From Candidatus Methanimicrococcus labiotermitis (lineage in GTDB: Archaea; Halobacteriota; Methanosarcinia; Methanosarcinales; Methanosarcinaceae), in assembly GCA_009784005.1 (NCBI GenBank), contig WRCE01000012.1, forward strand, positions 1 to 46,434: a stretch of DNA of 46,434 bases. The letters are read 5' to 3'. The notes below the pieces were generated by a model. That model had not been told where the DNA came from, ran no database searches, and saw only the letters and a list, made by a program, of their open reading frames with translations. The translations under genes and the position numbers were made by a program. Below, piece after piece: positions 36,099 to 44,267 of this stretch (position 1 is the first letter of the stretch; each line of letters opens with the position of its first letter).

Positions 36099-36959
36099 TT
36101 AAACGGGGGCGTAACCCATATCTTTGACAATTTTTTGTCCGGCGGGGCTTAAAATGAAGGCGATGAAATCCGCTGCAGCTTTTGACATCGCTTCGTCGGT
36201 ATAAAGGTATAAGCCTCTTGAAATCGGGTACACGCCATTTAAAATGTTTTCTTCGGTCGGCATGACTTCCGTACCGTCTACATTTACGGCGACAGCTTTA
36301 ACGGTGCTGATCTGATAAGCCGCACCGATAATTCCGATTGCCCTTTCATTTTGAGAGACTTCTTGAGTAACGGCGCCTGTGGCGGCTTGAACGATCATGT
36401 CATTGCGGTATGAAACATTTCCCATGACAGCTTCCGTGAAGAATTCCTGTGTTCCTGAGGCGGAGTCGCGTGCAATTACTGTAATTGTACTGTCTGCGCC
36501 GCCGACCTCTTGCCAGTTTCTGATTTCACCGCTGTAAATCTTTTGAAGTTGTTCAACGGTTAAGTTACTGACATTGTTGGAAGGGTTGATGATGACGGTG
36601 ATGCCGTCATAAGCGATGATGTGTTCTACAACTGTCACGCCATTGGCTTTTGCGTCCGCCACTTCGTTGTTTCTGATTTTTCGGGAGGACATCGCGATAT
36701 CATTGCTTCCGTCGATTAATTCGGCAATGCCGACGCCGGAGCCGCCGCCTTTAACGCTGATAAGAACGTCTCTGTGCGTGTCCATAAAATTTTCGGCAAG
36801 ATCTTGCATCAGAGGCAAAACTGTTGTTGAACCGCTGGAAACAACTTTTTGGTCGGAAGAGTTTTGCCCGAGACAACCTGCGCCGGCCAGAGCAATGAGT
36901 AAAACAGATAATAAAGCAATTAATTTAATTTGGGATTTTGTTCCTATATTCATTTTCAT
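36099..36959 (-). CDS. pstS: phosphate-binding lipoprotein PstS
   Basis: Extracellular phosphate-binding component of the Pst importer. A signal peptide (LIALLSVLLIALAGAGCLG) contains a lipobox-like AGAGC, so it is probably lipid-anchored. Ligand-binding motifs SGSTTVLPLM, KGGGSGVGIAEL and ARDSASGTQEFF are intact. 286 residues, first gene of pstSCAB-phoU. Two TATA-like sites lie upstream. Stop TAA. Confidence 0.94.
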   Translation of the reverse strand: MKMNIGTKSQIKLIALLSVLLIALAGAGCLGQNSSDQKVVSSGSTTVLPLMQDLAENFMDTHRDVLISVKGGGSGVGIAELIDGSNDIAMSSRKIRNNEVADAKANGVTVVEHIIAYDGITVIINPSNNVSNLTVEQLQKIYSGEIRNWQEVGGADSTITVIARDSASGTQEFFTEAVMGNVSYRNDMIVQAATGAVTQEVSQNERAIGIIGAAYQISTVKAVAVNVDGTEVMPTEENILNGVYPISRGLYLYTDEAMSKAAADFIAFILSPAGQKIVKDMGYAPV

Positions 36960-37109
36960 AGAATCTTTAACTCCGTAAAAGCGGATGCAAAATTAAAGAA
37001 TTATTCGCACTGATGTAAGTTTTCAAAGGGGAATAATTCAAAATACACTGTTATTTGAGTTATATCAAGCTGCATTTCAAACTTGTACAGTTTTCACAAA
37101 TCACTTTGT

Positions 37110-37151
37110 CTTTATTTATATTTTACTTCCATATTATATATTTTTTGAGTA
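37110..37151 (-). promoter_or_regulatory. AT-rich promoter region of pstS
   Basis: On the minus strand two TATA-like stretches (AAAAAATATATAATATGG at ~37133-37150 and AAAATATAAATAAAG just after it) lie 160-190 bp before the pstS ATG; the leader would be long. Which is used is unknown. Confidence 0.35.
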
Positions 37152-37244
37152 AATAAGATATTTTCTATTGTTGTCTATGTATTCTAATAAATTTTGATGG
37201 AAACTTGAGCGGCAGAACGAAACTATTTAAAGAACAGATAGAAA

Positions 37245-37315
37245 ATCACTTTTTGAAGTCCCCTTTTTGAAGTCTCCTTTTTGAAGTCCCCCTTTTGAAG
37301 TCCCCTTTTTAAATT
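37245..37315. repeat. 16-bp tandem repeat (CTTTTTGAAGTCCCC)
   Basis: Four to five copies of TTTTTGAAGTCCCC lie in the ~570-bp divergent gap between pstS and the CbiC-like gene. The remainder of the gap is AT-rich promoter sequence. Confidence 0.8.
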
Positions 37316-37451
37316 CATCTTTTTCATTTTTGCCCTTCATAGAACCGCTTCCTGTTCTTTTGCACCCACAGAAAAGGCGGGATTTAAACGGTTATTTATA
37401 ATTGAGAAACCTATACACGTTGAGAAACCCTATGACACTGTTCATAAAGTT

Positions 37452-37464
37452 AAAAAAATATATA
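37452..37464 (+). promoter_or_regulatory. TATA box of the CbiC-like gene
   Basis: AAAAAAATATATAA is a strong TATA-like element about 75 bp before the ATG at 37534; the intervening leader carries GAGAGG just before the start. Confidence 0.45.
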
Positions 37465-37533
37465 ATCGATGAAATCGATGATTAAACCATTATAATCACA
37501 CGTGACCTGAAAAACGTTTGAGAGGAATTTAAG

Positions 37534-38286
37534 ATGCCCGACAAAGAACCTAAATCCGCTGATCTCAGTATCGGAGATATTTATGATAAGCTATCGGCCG
37601 CCCCTGTTCCGCCGCGCAAGGATAAGCCGAAGAAAACCGAAGAGTTCAAGGAAATTGAAGACACCGCGAGCGAAAACAGAATACGCGCCGCCTGTATCGA
37701 AGTGTCGGGAGACATTGAGTACAAAAGCGCTTTGTTCTTTAAGTTCCATCCGGTCGTTGCCGGCATCAAAGCGTTCAAGTTTGAAGCGCCGATTTTCACC
37801 GACGCGCCGCTTTTGGCTGAAGCCGTTGCATCCCGAATTATTGATGAAAATTTAAAATACGAACGCGCCGCGGAAGCCCGTGTTTTCAAAAGCGCGGAGC
37901 CGGCTGTGAAGAAAGTCCTGCTGAATCCCAATATTATTTGCGTTTCCGAACACCCGAAAGCCGACGAATTCGCTCAAAAATACAACGTTTCAAAGGCTGT
38001 CGCCGGATTTATGATTTACAAGGATGAGATCAAAAATTCAATCGTCATCATCAGCAAAGACGCTTCGGCTTTGCTCAGCATCTGCCGTTTGGCAGAACGC
38101 GGTCTTCGGCCTTATCTTATCTTAGGTTTCCCTGCCGGTTTAAACACGCAAAAAGAAGCCAAAAAATACCTTGCCGACGCGGATTTAGGAACGCCCCTGA
38201 TTACCATGCCTCAGACAAAAGGCGGCGCCGAAGTGGCAGCGGCATGCTTTGTTGAGTTAATAAAAATTAATGAAGACAACGTGTAA
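37534..38286 (+). CDS. precorrin-8X methylmutase (CbiC/CobH)-like protein lacking the catalytic His
   Basis: Shows the CbiC fold pattern in order: IEVSGDIEYKSALFFKFHPV, where true CbiC reads IHATGDPEF; then GIKAFKFEAPIFTDAPLLAEAVASRI; then VAGFMI, SIVIISKDASALLSICRLAERG; then LILGFPAGLNTQKEAKKYL and TKGGAEVAAACF. The His that moves the methyl group in CbiC corresponds to Glu56 here. A ~45-residue polar N-terminus precedes it. It may be a divergent paralogue with another role in corrinoid metabolism, which methanogens need for methyl transfer. No other cobalamin genes are adjacent. Stop TAA. Confidence 0.7.
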   Translation: MPDKEPKSADLSIGDIYDKLSAAPVPPRKDKPKKTEEFKEIEDTASENRIRAACIEVSGDIEYKSALFFKFHPVVAGIKAFKFEAPIFTDAPLLAEAVASRIIDENLKYERAAEARVFKSAEPAVKKVLLNPNIICVSEHPKADEFAQKYNVSKAVAGFMIYKDEIKNSIVIISKDASALLSICRLAERGLRPYLILGFPAGLNTQKEAKKYLADADLGTPLITMPQTKGGAEVAAACFVELIKINEDNV

Positions 38287-38422
38287 CGGCAAAAGCGGAA
38301 GCAATTGTAAAAGCGGCAATGTAATTATAAAAGCAGCAACTCAACTCTGAAAACAGCAACGCAACTGTAAAAGCAGCAACCCAACTCAAAAAGCGGCAAC
38401 GTAACTGTGATAGCAGGAACGA
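38287..38422. repeat. ~24-bp tandem repeat x ~6
   Basis: Degenerate copies of AAAAGCAGCAACGCAACTGT begin at the CbiC-like stop codon and run towards the convergent reductase gene. Confidence 0.8.
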
Positions 38423-38471
38423 TGGCCGTTTTTTAATTCATTTTTATTTTTTTTACTCGTTTTTTTCGTTA

Positions 38472-39170
38472 TTATTCGTTTTTGACTTTCCACGTCAGCA
38501 AAATGCCGTCTCCGATTTTTTCAAAATCGGTAAGTTCCAATTTTTTGATGCCCTCTTCGGGAAAGCCGTCGCCGTCGGCAAACGTGGGCGCCGTTTTTCC
38601 GCCGATAATCATGTTGCCGACAAAGATCATTAATTCATCCGCCAATCCGGCTGAAATCAGCCCATAATTGAGTGTCGCGCCGCCCTCAACCATCAGTCTC
38701 TCGATGCCTTCGTTTTTAAGCAGGACGGCCATTTCTTCAAGGTCAACGCGTTCTGTTCCCGCGAAGATGACTTTTGTGTCGGGAAGGCGAGACAGCGCGT
38801 CCGTTTTTTCCCGCGGCGCACAGCGGCTGACGACGATTATTTTTTTGCCGGCGCCCTTTTTGAAGATATCGGCATCAGTCGGCGTTCTCGCAAAACTGTC
38901 GGCAATCACGCGGACAGGGTTTTCATCTAAACCCTTTGAGACGCGCGCTTTTCGCCTGTCTTCTGATTTGACGGTCAGGCTCGGATTGTCGGAAAGCATT
39001 GTCCCGATACCGACCATGACGGCGTCGGACCCGGCCCGCAGTTCGTCGACGCGCTCAAAATCGGCAGCGCCCGAGATTTTGACTTGCTTTCGTTCAAAAG
39101 TGGAAAGCTTGCCGTCGGCGGACATGGCGGAATTAATAAAAATGTACGGGCGGGCTGATTTTTGAACCAT
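38472..39170 (-). CDS. 2,5-diamino-6-ribosylamino-pyrimidinone 5'-phosphate reductase (RibD C-terminal-like)
   Basis: Archaeal riboflavin/F420-pathway reductase: reduces the ribosyl side chain of the pyrimidine intermediate with NAD(P)H. Family motifs: PYIFINSAMSADGKLST at the N-terminus, VMVGIGTMLSDNPSLT and MVEGGATLNYGLISAGLADEL. 232 residues fits the stand-alone archaeal form. F420 is essential for methanogens, consistent with the setting. Stop TAA. Confidence 0.9.
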   Translation of the reverse strand: MVQKSARPYIFINSAMSADGKLSTFERKQVKISGAADFERVDELRAGSDAVMVGIGTMLSDNPSLTVKSEDRRKARVSKGLDENPVRVIADSFARTPTDADIFKKGAGKKIIVVSRCAPREKTDALSRLPDTKVIFAGTERVDLEEMAVLLKNEGIERLMVEGGATLNYGLISAGLADELMIFVGNMIIGGKTAPTFADGDGFPEEGIKKLELTDFEKIGDGILLTWKVKNE

Positions 39171-39351
39171 CGAATTATCCCTTCTGATCCGAACTTTTGA
39201 TCCGAAATTGAATAAAGTGAATGAATAAAATAAAAAAGAAAAAGCGCGGATACGCGCTTCATTAACTGTTTTGTTAATAGCTTTATTAATAGCTTCGTTA
39301 ACATTTTCGGCGCCTTCGGCGCCGATTTTTTCAACCCTGACCTAGTCGCGT

Positions 39352-40218
39352 TTACTCTTCCATTCGGATGAGCGGAAGCAGCAGGTCACGATCAATCAGC
39401 ATGCTTTCCAATTTGCCGTCGGAACCGACGACAGGAATCTGGTCGATTCTGGCGCGTTTCATTTTTCGGGCGCATGAGCTGACGCTTGAAATTTTGGTTG
39501 CCGTGATCATATCGGAAATCATGATGTCTTTCGCGCATTTGTTGGTCGGCAGCTTGACGCTTGAAACGCTGTAGTAAATGCTCATCGTGTCGCGCATGGA
39601 CTCCCAGGTCCAGCTGTCGTCGTCATCGCCGGCAGACATGTCGGACTTTTCGACGCGGTCTTCAATGATGCTTGAGCCGACAACGTCTCTGTCGGAAAGA
39701 ATGCCGATCAAGTTCAAGTCGGAATCCACAATCGGACAGGCTTTGACATCGGCTAAATCCATCAAAAGAGAAACGACCGGCAACGGCGTTTCGCTCCAAA
39801 GGACATAAACGTGGGATGATAAATAATCTTGAATCGGGGTTTCGATTTCAAAATCCGCAATCGCGCCGATCACGTCGGCCGTTGTAATTAATCCTTCCAA
39901 ACGGCCGTTTTCATCAACGACCGGAAGACGGCGGACATTTCTCTCATACAGGATGCGCGCCGCTTCTTTTAAGGACGAACCGACACGAATCGTGAGCGGG
40001 TTTCGTGACATCAAAAGAGCCAGTTGCTCTTCCTCGGGATTTTTAAGAATGTTTGTTCTGGAAACGATACCAACGACTTTGTTGTCTTTCAAAACCGGAA
40101 CGCCTGAGATATTTTTGTCTTTGAGGATGCTCAAAACTTCATCTCTGGATCCGGGAAGCGTTGCACTGGCAACATTTTTGACCATGATGTCTTCAACATT
40201 CGGGATTGTTACAGCCAT
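39352..40218 (-). CDS. four-CBS-domain protein
   Basis: Four CBS motifs in two Bateman pairs: VEDIMVKNVASA...ISGVPVLKDNKVVGIVSR, LLMSRNPLTI...VRRLPVVDENGRLEGLIT, the third with ACPIVDSDLNLIGILSDRDVV and the fourth with ARIDQIPVVGSDGKLESML. An Asp/Ser-rich linker (SAGDDDDSWTWES) joins CBS 3 and 4. There is no other domain; CBS pairs usually bind adenosine nucleotides, so a sensor role is likely. AGGTG lies just upstream. Stop TAA. Confidence 0.9.
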   Translation of the reverse strand: MAVTIPNVEDIMVKNVASATLPGSRDEVLSILKDKNISGVPVLKDNKVVGIVSRTNILKNPEEEQLALLMSRNPLTIRVGSSLKEAARILYERNVRRLPVVDENGRLEGLITTADVIGAIADFEIETPIQDYLSSHVYVLWSETPLPVVSLLMDLADVKACPIVDSDLNLIGILSDRDVVGSSIIEDRVEKSDMSAGDDDDSWTWESMRDTMSIYYSVSSVKLPTNKCAKDIMISDMITATKISSVSSCARKMKRARIDQIPVVGSDGKLESMLIDRDLLLPLIRMEE

Positions 40219-40269
40219 TTTTACACCTGCGCTTCAGCACTGAATTTAATGATTGAGTAAATATGAAAG

Positions 40270-40335
40270 GATAGAATTTGATGATGGAATTAGATGATGG
40301 AATTAGATGATGGAATTTGATGATGGAATTTGGAT
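40270..40335. repeat. 13-bp tandem repeat (GATGATGGAATTA)
   Basis: Four to five copies upstream of the CBS gene, in the ~460-bp divergent gap. No gene is seen in the rest of the gap, which is AT-rich. Confidence 0.85.
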
Positions 40336-40451
40336 TTAACTGTGACCAACATGGTTGTTGAACGGTATTCAAATATTTGAATATAATGTCGGCTTTTTCC
40401 GGTTAAAAAAGCATTCTGAATTAAATAATAAAGTGCCACATACACAACAGC

Positions 40452-40469
40452 CAAATATATATATATTTG
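40452..40469. promoter_or_regulatory. 18-bp perfect palindrome, TATA-like
   Basis: CAAATATATATATATTTG is a perfect palindrome, with AATATATATTG close by. It is a candidate promoter core or operator for the CBS gene. Confidence 0.35.
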
Positions 40470-40650
40470 CTTAATATATATTGATTGGCAACTTCACCTA
40501 TAGAAGAGGATACTGAGATAAATAATTTGTTCTTAGTTTTTTCTTATTTTTAAAAAAATAATTACAATTATATCTAAAATAATGCCCTCAGCGTGTCGTT
40601 TATCCCCTTCTCGTCATTCGGCATTGCAATCGCATTGCAACCGGCTTGCA

Positions 40651-40660
40651 AATATTTATA
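40651..40660 (+). promoter_or_regulatory. TATA box giving a near-leaderless transcript
   Basis: ATATTTATAA lies about 30 bp before the ATG at 40685, so transcription would start at or very near the start codon. Confidence 0.45.
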
Positions 40661-40684
40661 ATCCTCCTGTGGAATTACTCATGG

Positions 40685-41029
40685 ATGACAGAAGACGGCT
40701 CATTCTTTAACCGGCTGACGAAAAAGCAATTATACGTTTTTGCCGCGATTGGCATTTTGATTCTTGCAGCGGGAGCTGTTTGCTCCTACACGTCAAAAGA
40801 CAAACTCAAATCCGGCGCGCTGACCGCTGATGAAGAGAAAATGCAAAGCAACATTTACGCGGTTTCAAAAATAGTTTCAACAATCGGCTTTATCATCGCG
40901 ATAATACCGAGCGTCAAAATCCTCCAAAACGAGGTCAAGAAGAAGGAACCGAAATCCAAAAACGCCGCGGATGAAAATAAAAAGACGGCGCCGAATCAAT
41001 CCGAAAAACAAAACAATGAAGGCGAGTGA
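40685..41029 (+). CDS. small membrane protein, unrecognised
   Basis: About 114 residues. Two hydrophobic segments (LYVFAAIGILILAAGAVC and IVSTIGFIIAIIPSVKIL) separate a short N-terminus, a charged loop (KDKLKSGALTADEEKMQSN) and a Lys/Asn/Glu-rich tail. No family is recognised. I place the start at ATG 40685 because it follows the TATA box closely; the frame is open to a TTG at 40646. A family A element follows in the same sense. Stop TGA. Confidence 0.6.
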   Translation: MTEDGSFFNRLTKKQLYVFAAIGILILAAGAVCSYTSKDKLKSGALTADEEKMQSNIYAVSKIVSTIGFIIAIIPSVKILQNEVKKKEPKSKNAADENKKTAPNQSEKQNNEGE

Positions 41030-41069
41030 AAAAACACCCTTGCCTTGACCTTTTCATCTTTTTTATCTA

Positions 41070-41215
41070 TTTCATCTTGTTTTTATTAAATATTAATAAT
41101 GTTTGTTATTTCTCGTTATATTTGGCAGAAATCTCCATTTTCGTATTTGTGCGCTGCTTCGCATCGCCCAACTCCGAAAATGGAGGTGGTTATTTGTTTT
41201 TTGTTTGTCATCATC
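41070..41215 (+). repeat. dispersed hairpin element family A, copy 4
   Basis: Begins TTTCATCTTG, contains TTTCTCGTTATATTTGGCAG, the stem arms CTCCATTTTC and GAAAATGGAG, the invariant central segment and GGTGGTTATTTG, which differs from the usual GGTTATATA. It lies 40 bp after the small membrane protein gene. Confidence 0.85.
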
Positions 41216-41284
41216 TTGTTTTGTCTCTTTTCATCTTGTTTTTATCCGTTTCATTTTTTTTATCCATCTCATCTTGTTTTTCTT

Positions 41285-41833
41285 TCATTTCACTTCTGTT
41301 TTTGCCGCCAAAACCATTTCCAAATAAGATGTTGTAATTGAATCCTTTTTCGTAATGCCGTATCCGCTCAGGAAATCAAAAACGCGGTCAATTTCATCCT
41401 GAATTTCTTTTTTGCCGTTATCTCCTCTGATTTTGCTTTCCACTTCTATGAATTCGCCCAACCCCTCAACCGTATCAAATCCGATGATTAAATTATCCCA
41501 CAAATATGTCTCGCGGCGTTTGTACACGGCGCCCGATACAAAAAAGCCGAGCGCCGACAGAATGTCTTTCATTTCGCGCTCATCGACCCGGCTGTTGTAT
41601 TCCGGGCGCGTTTTGGAAACGGTATCTATTTTTTTGCCTTTGTATGTCATCTCGCCCGCGCCGTTGACCGAACGAATCCGAAGCGCCTCATCCGTCTTTG
41701 AAAAATCGCGCAGGGGGGAATTAAAATAAGTATCATTCTGCTCCTCCGTCCCCGAAAAAACGGCGCCTTTTCCAATCAAATCGTCTTTCATTTTAGAGTG
41801 CGGTACCTTCACTTTCACTTCAACTTCGTACAT
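41285..41833 (-). CDS. CYTH-domain protein, class IV adenylate cyclase (CyaB)-like
   Basis: CYTH triphosphate-tunnel metalloenzyme fold. The N-terminus MYEVEVKVKVPH is the ExExK motif, and further tunnel residues appear in ALRIRSVNG, MTYKGKK, YKRRETYLWDNLIIGFDTVEGLGEFIEVE. At 182 residues it matches archaeal CyaB-like proteins, which may act as adenylate cyclases or thiamine/poly-phosphate hydrolases; the sequence does not decide. Stop TGA. Confidence 0.85.
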   Translation of the reverse strand: MYEVEVKVKVPHSKMKDDLIGKGAVFSGTEEQNDTYFNSPLRDFSKTDEALRIRSVNGAGEMTYKGKKIDTVSKTRPEYNSRVDEREMKDILSALGFFVSGAVYKRRETYLWDNLIIGFDTVEGLGEFIEVESKIRGDNGKKEIQDEIDRVFDFLSGYGITKKDSITTSYLEMVLAAKTEVK

Positions 41834-41892
41834 AGTTCAAATAAAGTGTCCGTTCTTTAAATAAATGTCCTTTAGACTTTTAGACGAATACT

Positions 41893-42010
41893 CGGGGGTG
41901 CCGCAGGCATTCCTCCAAAACAAACAGACTCCCTCCCTCAAAAGAAAAAATTGCGACCGGAGCGAAGCGCAGGCCGTCATTTTTTTTACCGACTTGAACA
42001 CTTTCACCCC
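41893..42010 (+). repeat. dispersed double-hairpin element family B, copy 2
   Basis: Hairpin 1 is GGGGGTGCC-GCA-GGCATTCCTCC. Compared with copy 1 the right arm has CACC changed to CATT; in RNA from the plus strand both changes keep pairing as G-U. The spacer (CTCCAAAACAAACAGACTCC) and the second hairpin region with GCGACCGGAGCGAAGCGCAG are clearly homologous. It lies between the divergent CYTH and 162-residue genes. Confidence 0.75.
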
Positions 42011-42018
42011 GCTTGTTT

Positions 42019-42030
42019 GACATATATATG
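42019..42030 (+). promoter_or_regulatory. putative TATA box of the 162-residue gene
   Basis: CATATATATGC lies about 65 bp upstream of the ATG at 42093. Confidence 0.4.
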
Positions 42031-42092
42031 CTTCAAACTCCTTTTAGGATTGTTCTTACAAAAAAGAAGAATCGTTCAAATGAGGTAAAAAT

Positions 42093-42581
42093 ATGTCAAT
42101 CGAATCGGACTCCGAATTCTTTGAAGCCATTAAAGCCGGCGGCGCTAATCACCGAAAGCATTACAGCTTATACAGCGGCACGGATGCCATGGATGTCTTT
42201 TATGGCGGGCAGGACGCCGGCCGGAAAGACTGTCACAATGGCCGTCATTACGGCCGTGACTCAAGCCGTGACTCAGGTCGTGTAAGCGGCGCTGAAAAAG
42301 CCGGCGGAGAGCTTGGCAAAGAGTTTGGCAAAGAGTTTGGCGGAGAGTTGATCGATTTCATCGGAGACATTGATTCCGACGGCAGTGATTTCACCTTCAA
42401 TTTGACCGGCGAGCCCGAAACGGAAGGCGAAAGCCTGCTTTCGTATGATTATGAAATGGATATCGCGGATGCTCAAAATCTGGATGAACAAATCAAATCC
42501 TATGCGGCTAATCTGTGGGAATTGGTTTCCATCGCAGGAGACCGGATTCTTTTCAAAAGGCCGAAAGCCGCGGGTTTCTGA
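42093..42581 (+). CDS. unrecognised acidic protein, 162 residues
   Basis: No family recognised. The N-terminal third contains GGANHRKHYSLYSG and repeats derived from DNA duplications (GRDSSRDSGR; GELGKEFGKEFGGEL). The C-terminal half is acidic (FIGDIDSDGSDFTFNL, SYDYEMDIADAQNLDEQI) and ends with a basic turn, FKRPKAAGF. GAGG precedes the ATG. The TGA stop lies inside the first unit of a repeat (GGTTTCTGAGGAACA) that continues past the gene, so the C-terminus may have been set by the repeat. No signal peptide or membrane segment is seen. Confidence 0.6.
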   Translation: MSIESDSEFFEAIKAGGANHRKHYSLYSGTDAMDVFYGGQDAGRKDCHNGRHYGRDSSRDSGRVSGAEKAGGELGKEFGKEFGGELIDFIGDIDSDGSDFTFNLTGEPETEGESLLSYDYEMDIADAQNLDEQIKSYAANLWELVSIAGDRILFKRPKAAGF

Positions 42582-42630
42582 GGAACAGGTTTCTGAGGAA
42601 CAGGTTTCTGAGAAACAAGTTTCTGACAGA
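42575..42630. repeat. 16-bp tandem repeat spanning a stop codon
   Basis: Four copies of GGTTTCTGAGGAACA-like units. The first contains the TGA of the 162-residue gene. Confidence 0.85.
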
Positions 42631-42701
42631 TATCGATGATTTCCATTTCTTCAAGAACAAAAGTTTTGACGTACAATTGAAACTGTAATCGGAGGATGAA
42701 T

Positions 42702-43157
42702 ATGAAATACAGCGGGACGTTAATTGCCGTATCGGATGTGGCGAAGTCTAAGGATTTTTATGTAAATGTAATGGAAGAAAAAGTCATAATGGATTTAGGC
42801 GTTTACGTGGCTTTTGAAAGCGGCCTTTGCATGCATTCCGACTACGAGGGACTTGTGGGCGTAAAACTTGAAGCGCGCGCGCGGCCCGATAATTTTGAGC
42901 TTTATTTTGAGACGGAAGATTTGGCGGCTTGGGAAACGAAACTCAAATCCGTTGAGGGACTGGAGTTTCTCCACGAAAGCAAAGAATATCCCTGGGGGCA
43001 GAGTGTCCTTCGCTTTTATGACCACGACAAGTACATTGTCGAAGTCGCGGAAACGATGGAAGGCGTTGCCAAACGTTTCATGGCGCAAGGGCTTTCCGTC
43101 GAAGAAACGGCGCAGCGCATGATGTCTCCGATTGAATTTGTGAAACAGTTTGTATAA
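42702..43157 (+). CDS. VOC-family (glyoxalase/bleomycin-resistance-like) protein
   Basis: A ~151-residue vicinal-oxygen-chelate fold protein: SGTLIAVSDVAKSKDFYVNVMEEKV at the start, FELYFETEDL in the middle and SVLRFYDHDKYIVEVAE near the end, with possible metal ligands. The C-terminal ~30 residues are helical. The start is placed at ATG 42702 because GGAGG is 6 bp upstream; an ATG at 42696 directly abuts the SD. Substrate unknown. Stop TAA. Confidence 0.85.
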   Translation: MKYSGTLIAVSDVAKSKDFYVNVMEEKVIMDLGVYVAFESGLCMHSDYEGLVGVKLEARARPDNFELYFETEDLAAWETKLKSVEGLEFLHESKEYPWGQSVLRFYDHDKYIVEVAETMEGVAKRFMAQGLSVEETAQRMMSPIEFVKQFV

Positions 43158-43164
43158 TTGTTTT

Positions 43165-43225
43165 GCCGGCATCAAACATCGGCATCAAACATCGGCATCA
43201 AACATCGGCATCAAACATCGCATTT
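43165..43225. repeat. 13-bp tandem repeat (ATCGGCATCAAAC)
   Basis: Four copies directly after the VOC gene. The next ~690 bp to 43920 hold no convincing gene; they contain the hairpin and the repeat listed next. Confidence 0.85.
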
Positions 43226-43388
43226 ATCATTCGAAGGAGCCAAAGTCAGTTCGTGCTTCTTTGAAATGATTTTTTCCGGTTTTTCGGAAATTCCGGAGAA
43301 ACAAAAACGAACTCTAAAAACAAACCGATTGAATAGAAAAACCACTTGAATGAACGTGTGAACTCGAAAGGAACCTCATTTTCTTTTT

Positions 43389-43411
43389 GCCGGAAGTGTG
43401 TGACTTCCGGC
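43389..43411. terminator. perfect 9-bp hairpin
   Basis: GCCGGAAGT-GTGTG-ACTTCCGGC, a GC-rich perfect stem in an AT-rich gap. Possible terminator or structured RNA end. Confidence 0.45.
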
Positions 43412-43449
43412 GTCCTTTCAAATTTGCCGTAACATGTGCATATGTGTAT

Positions 43450-43545
43450 AGCCATTCACGTGTCATTATTCATGCGTCATTTTTCATATGTCATTTTTCA
43501 TATGTCATTTTTCATATGTCATTATTCACATGTCATTATTTTTGT
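43450..43545. repeat. ~16-bp tandem repeat (CATATGTCATTTTT)
   Basis: Five to six copies of TCATATGTCATTTTT, with CACATGTCATTATT variants. Confidence 0.85.
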
Positions 43546-43919
43546 ATATTTATTTGGCAGAGGTCGGAGATTTTCTCTTCTTCTTGCCACACTCGATTTC
43601 TTTCAAAATATTATCATTTTTTTGAATATTCGGATAGAATTTTCTCTCTATTTTTATGTTAAACAGATAAGTATAAATATTCAATAAATTATTTTACAAT
43701 TGTTATAAGAAATTTGATTCGTATTTTTGTATATTCTTAATATAAGATTGGTCGACAATCTAAATATTTGAATGCTAAAGTCAAAAGTCGGATCAAATTC
43801 TGCACTGAAGAAATTTATTTGTAAATTTCGAAAATCAAAACGAAAACGAAACACGGTCGAATTATTTGAACCACTGAACAATTTGCTTTAATCCTGAAAA
43901 ACACGGGTTCACATCGAGT

Positions 43920-44021
43920 ATGAAATATTTACTTTTATTTGCATTTGCCATGGTTGCATTTATCTTGCTGTCAGGGGCGGCTGTCGCTGTTCCGGCGAGA
44001 TATATTCGGCTTTGGGTTTAA
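43920..44021 (+). CDS. 33-residue signal-peptide-like ORF
   Basis: ATG, a single lysine, then a strongly hydrophobic core (YLLLFAFAMVAFILLSGAA), a plausible AVA signal-peptidase site and eight further residues before TAA. It could be a very small secreted peptide or the start of a broken secreted protein like the large one downstream. No SD is clear. Confidence 0.35.
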   Translation: MKYLLLFAFAMVAFILLSGAAVAVPARYIRLWV

Positions 44022-44267
44022 TGAAAATAAGCATGAAACGAATGAGACAGATTCATTGGTCACGGACGTGAATCATCATCCTTCGAATTGATTACAAAAC
44101 GAAATTACAAGACGAACCGCTTACAAAAACAAAAACAAAAATGAAAAAAACGAAGCGATTTTAAAAAATCAAATGAATAACGGAATCGATAAACAGCGTT
44201 ATCAAATTTATCCAACATCGATTTGCTGTTTTTCCGTTATTCTGCTTTAACGATGGTGTTGGTTAAA

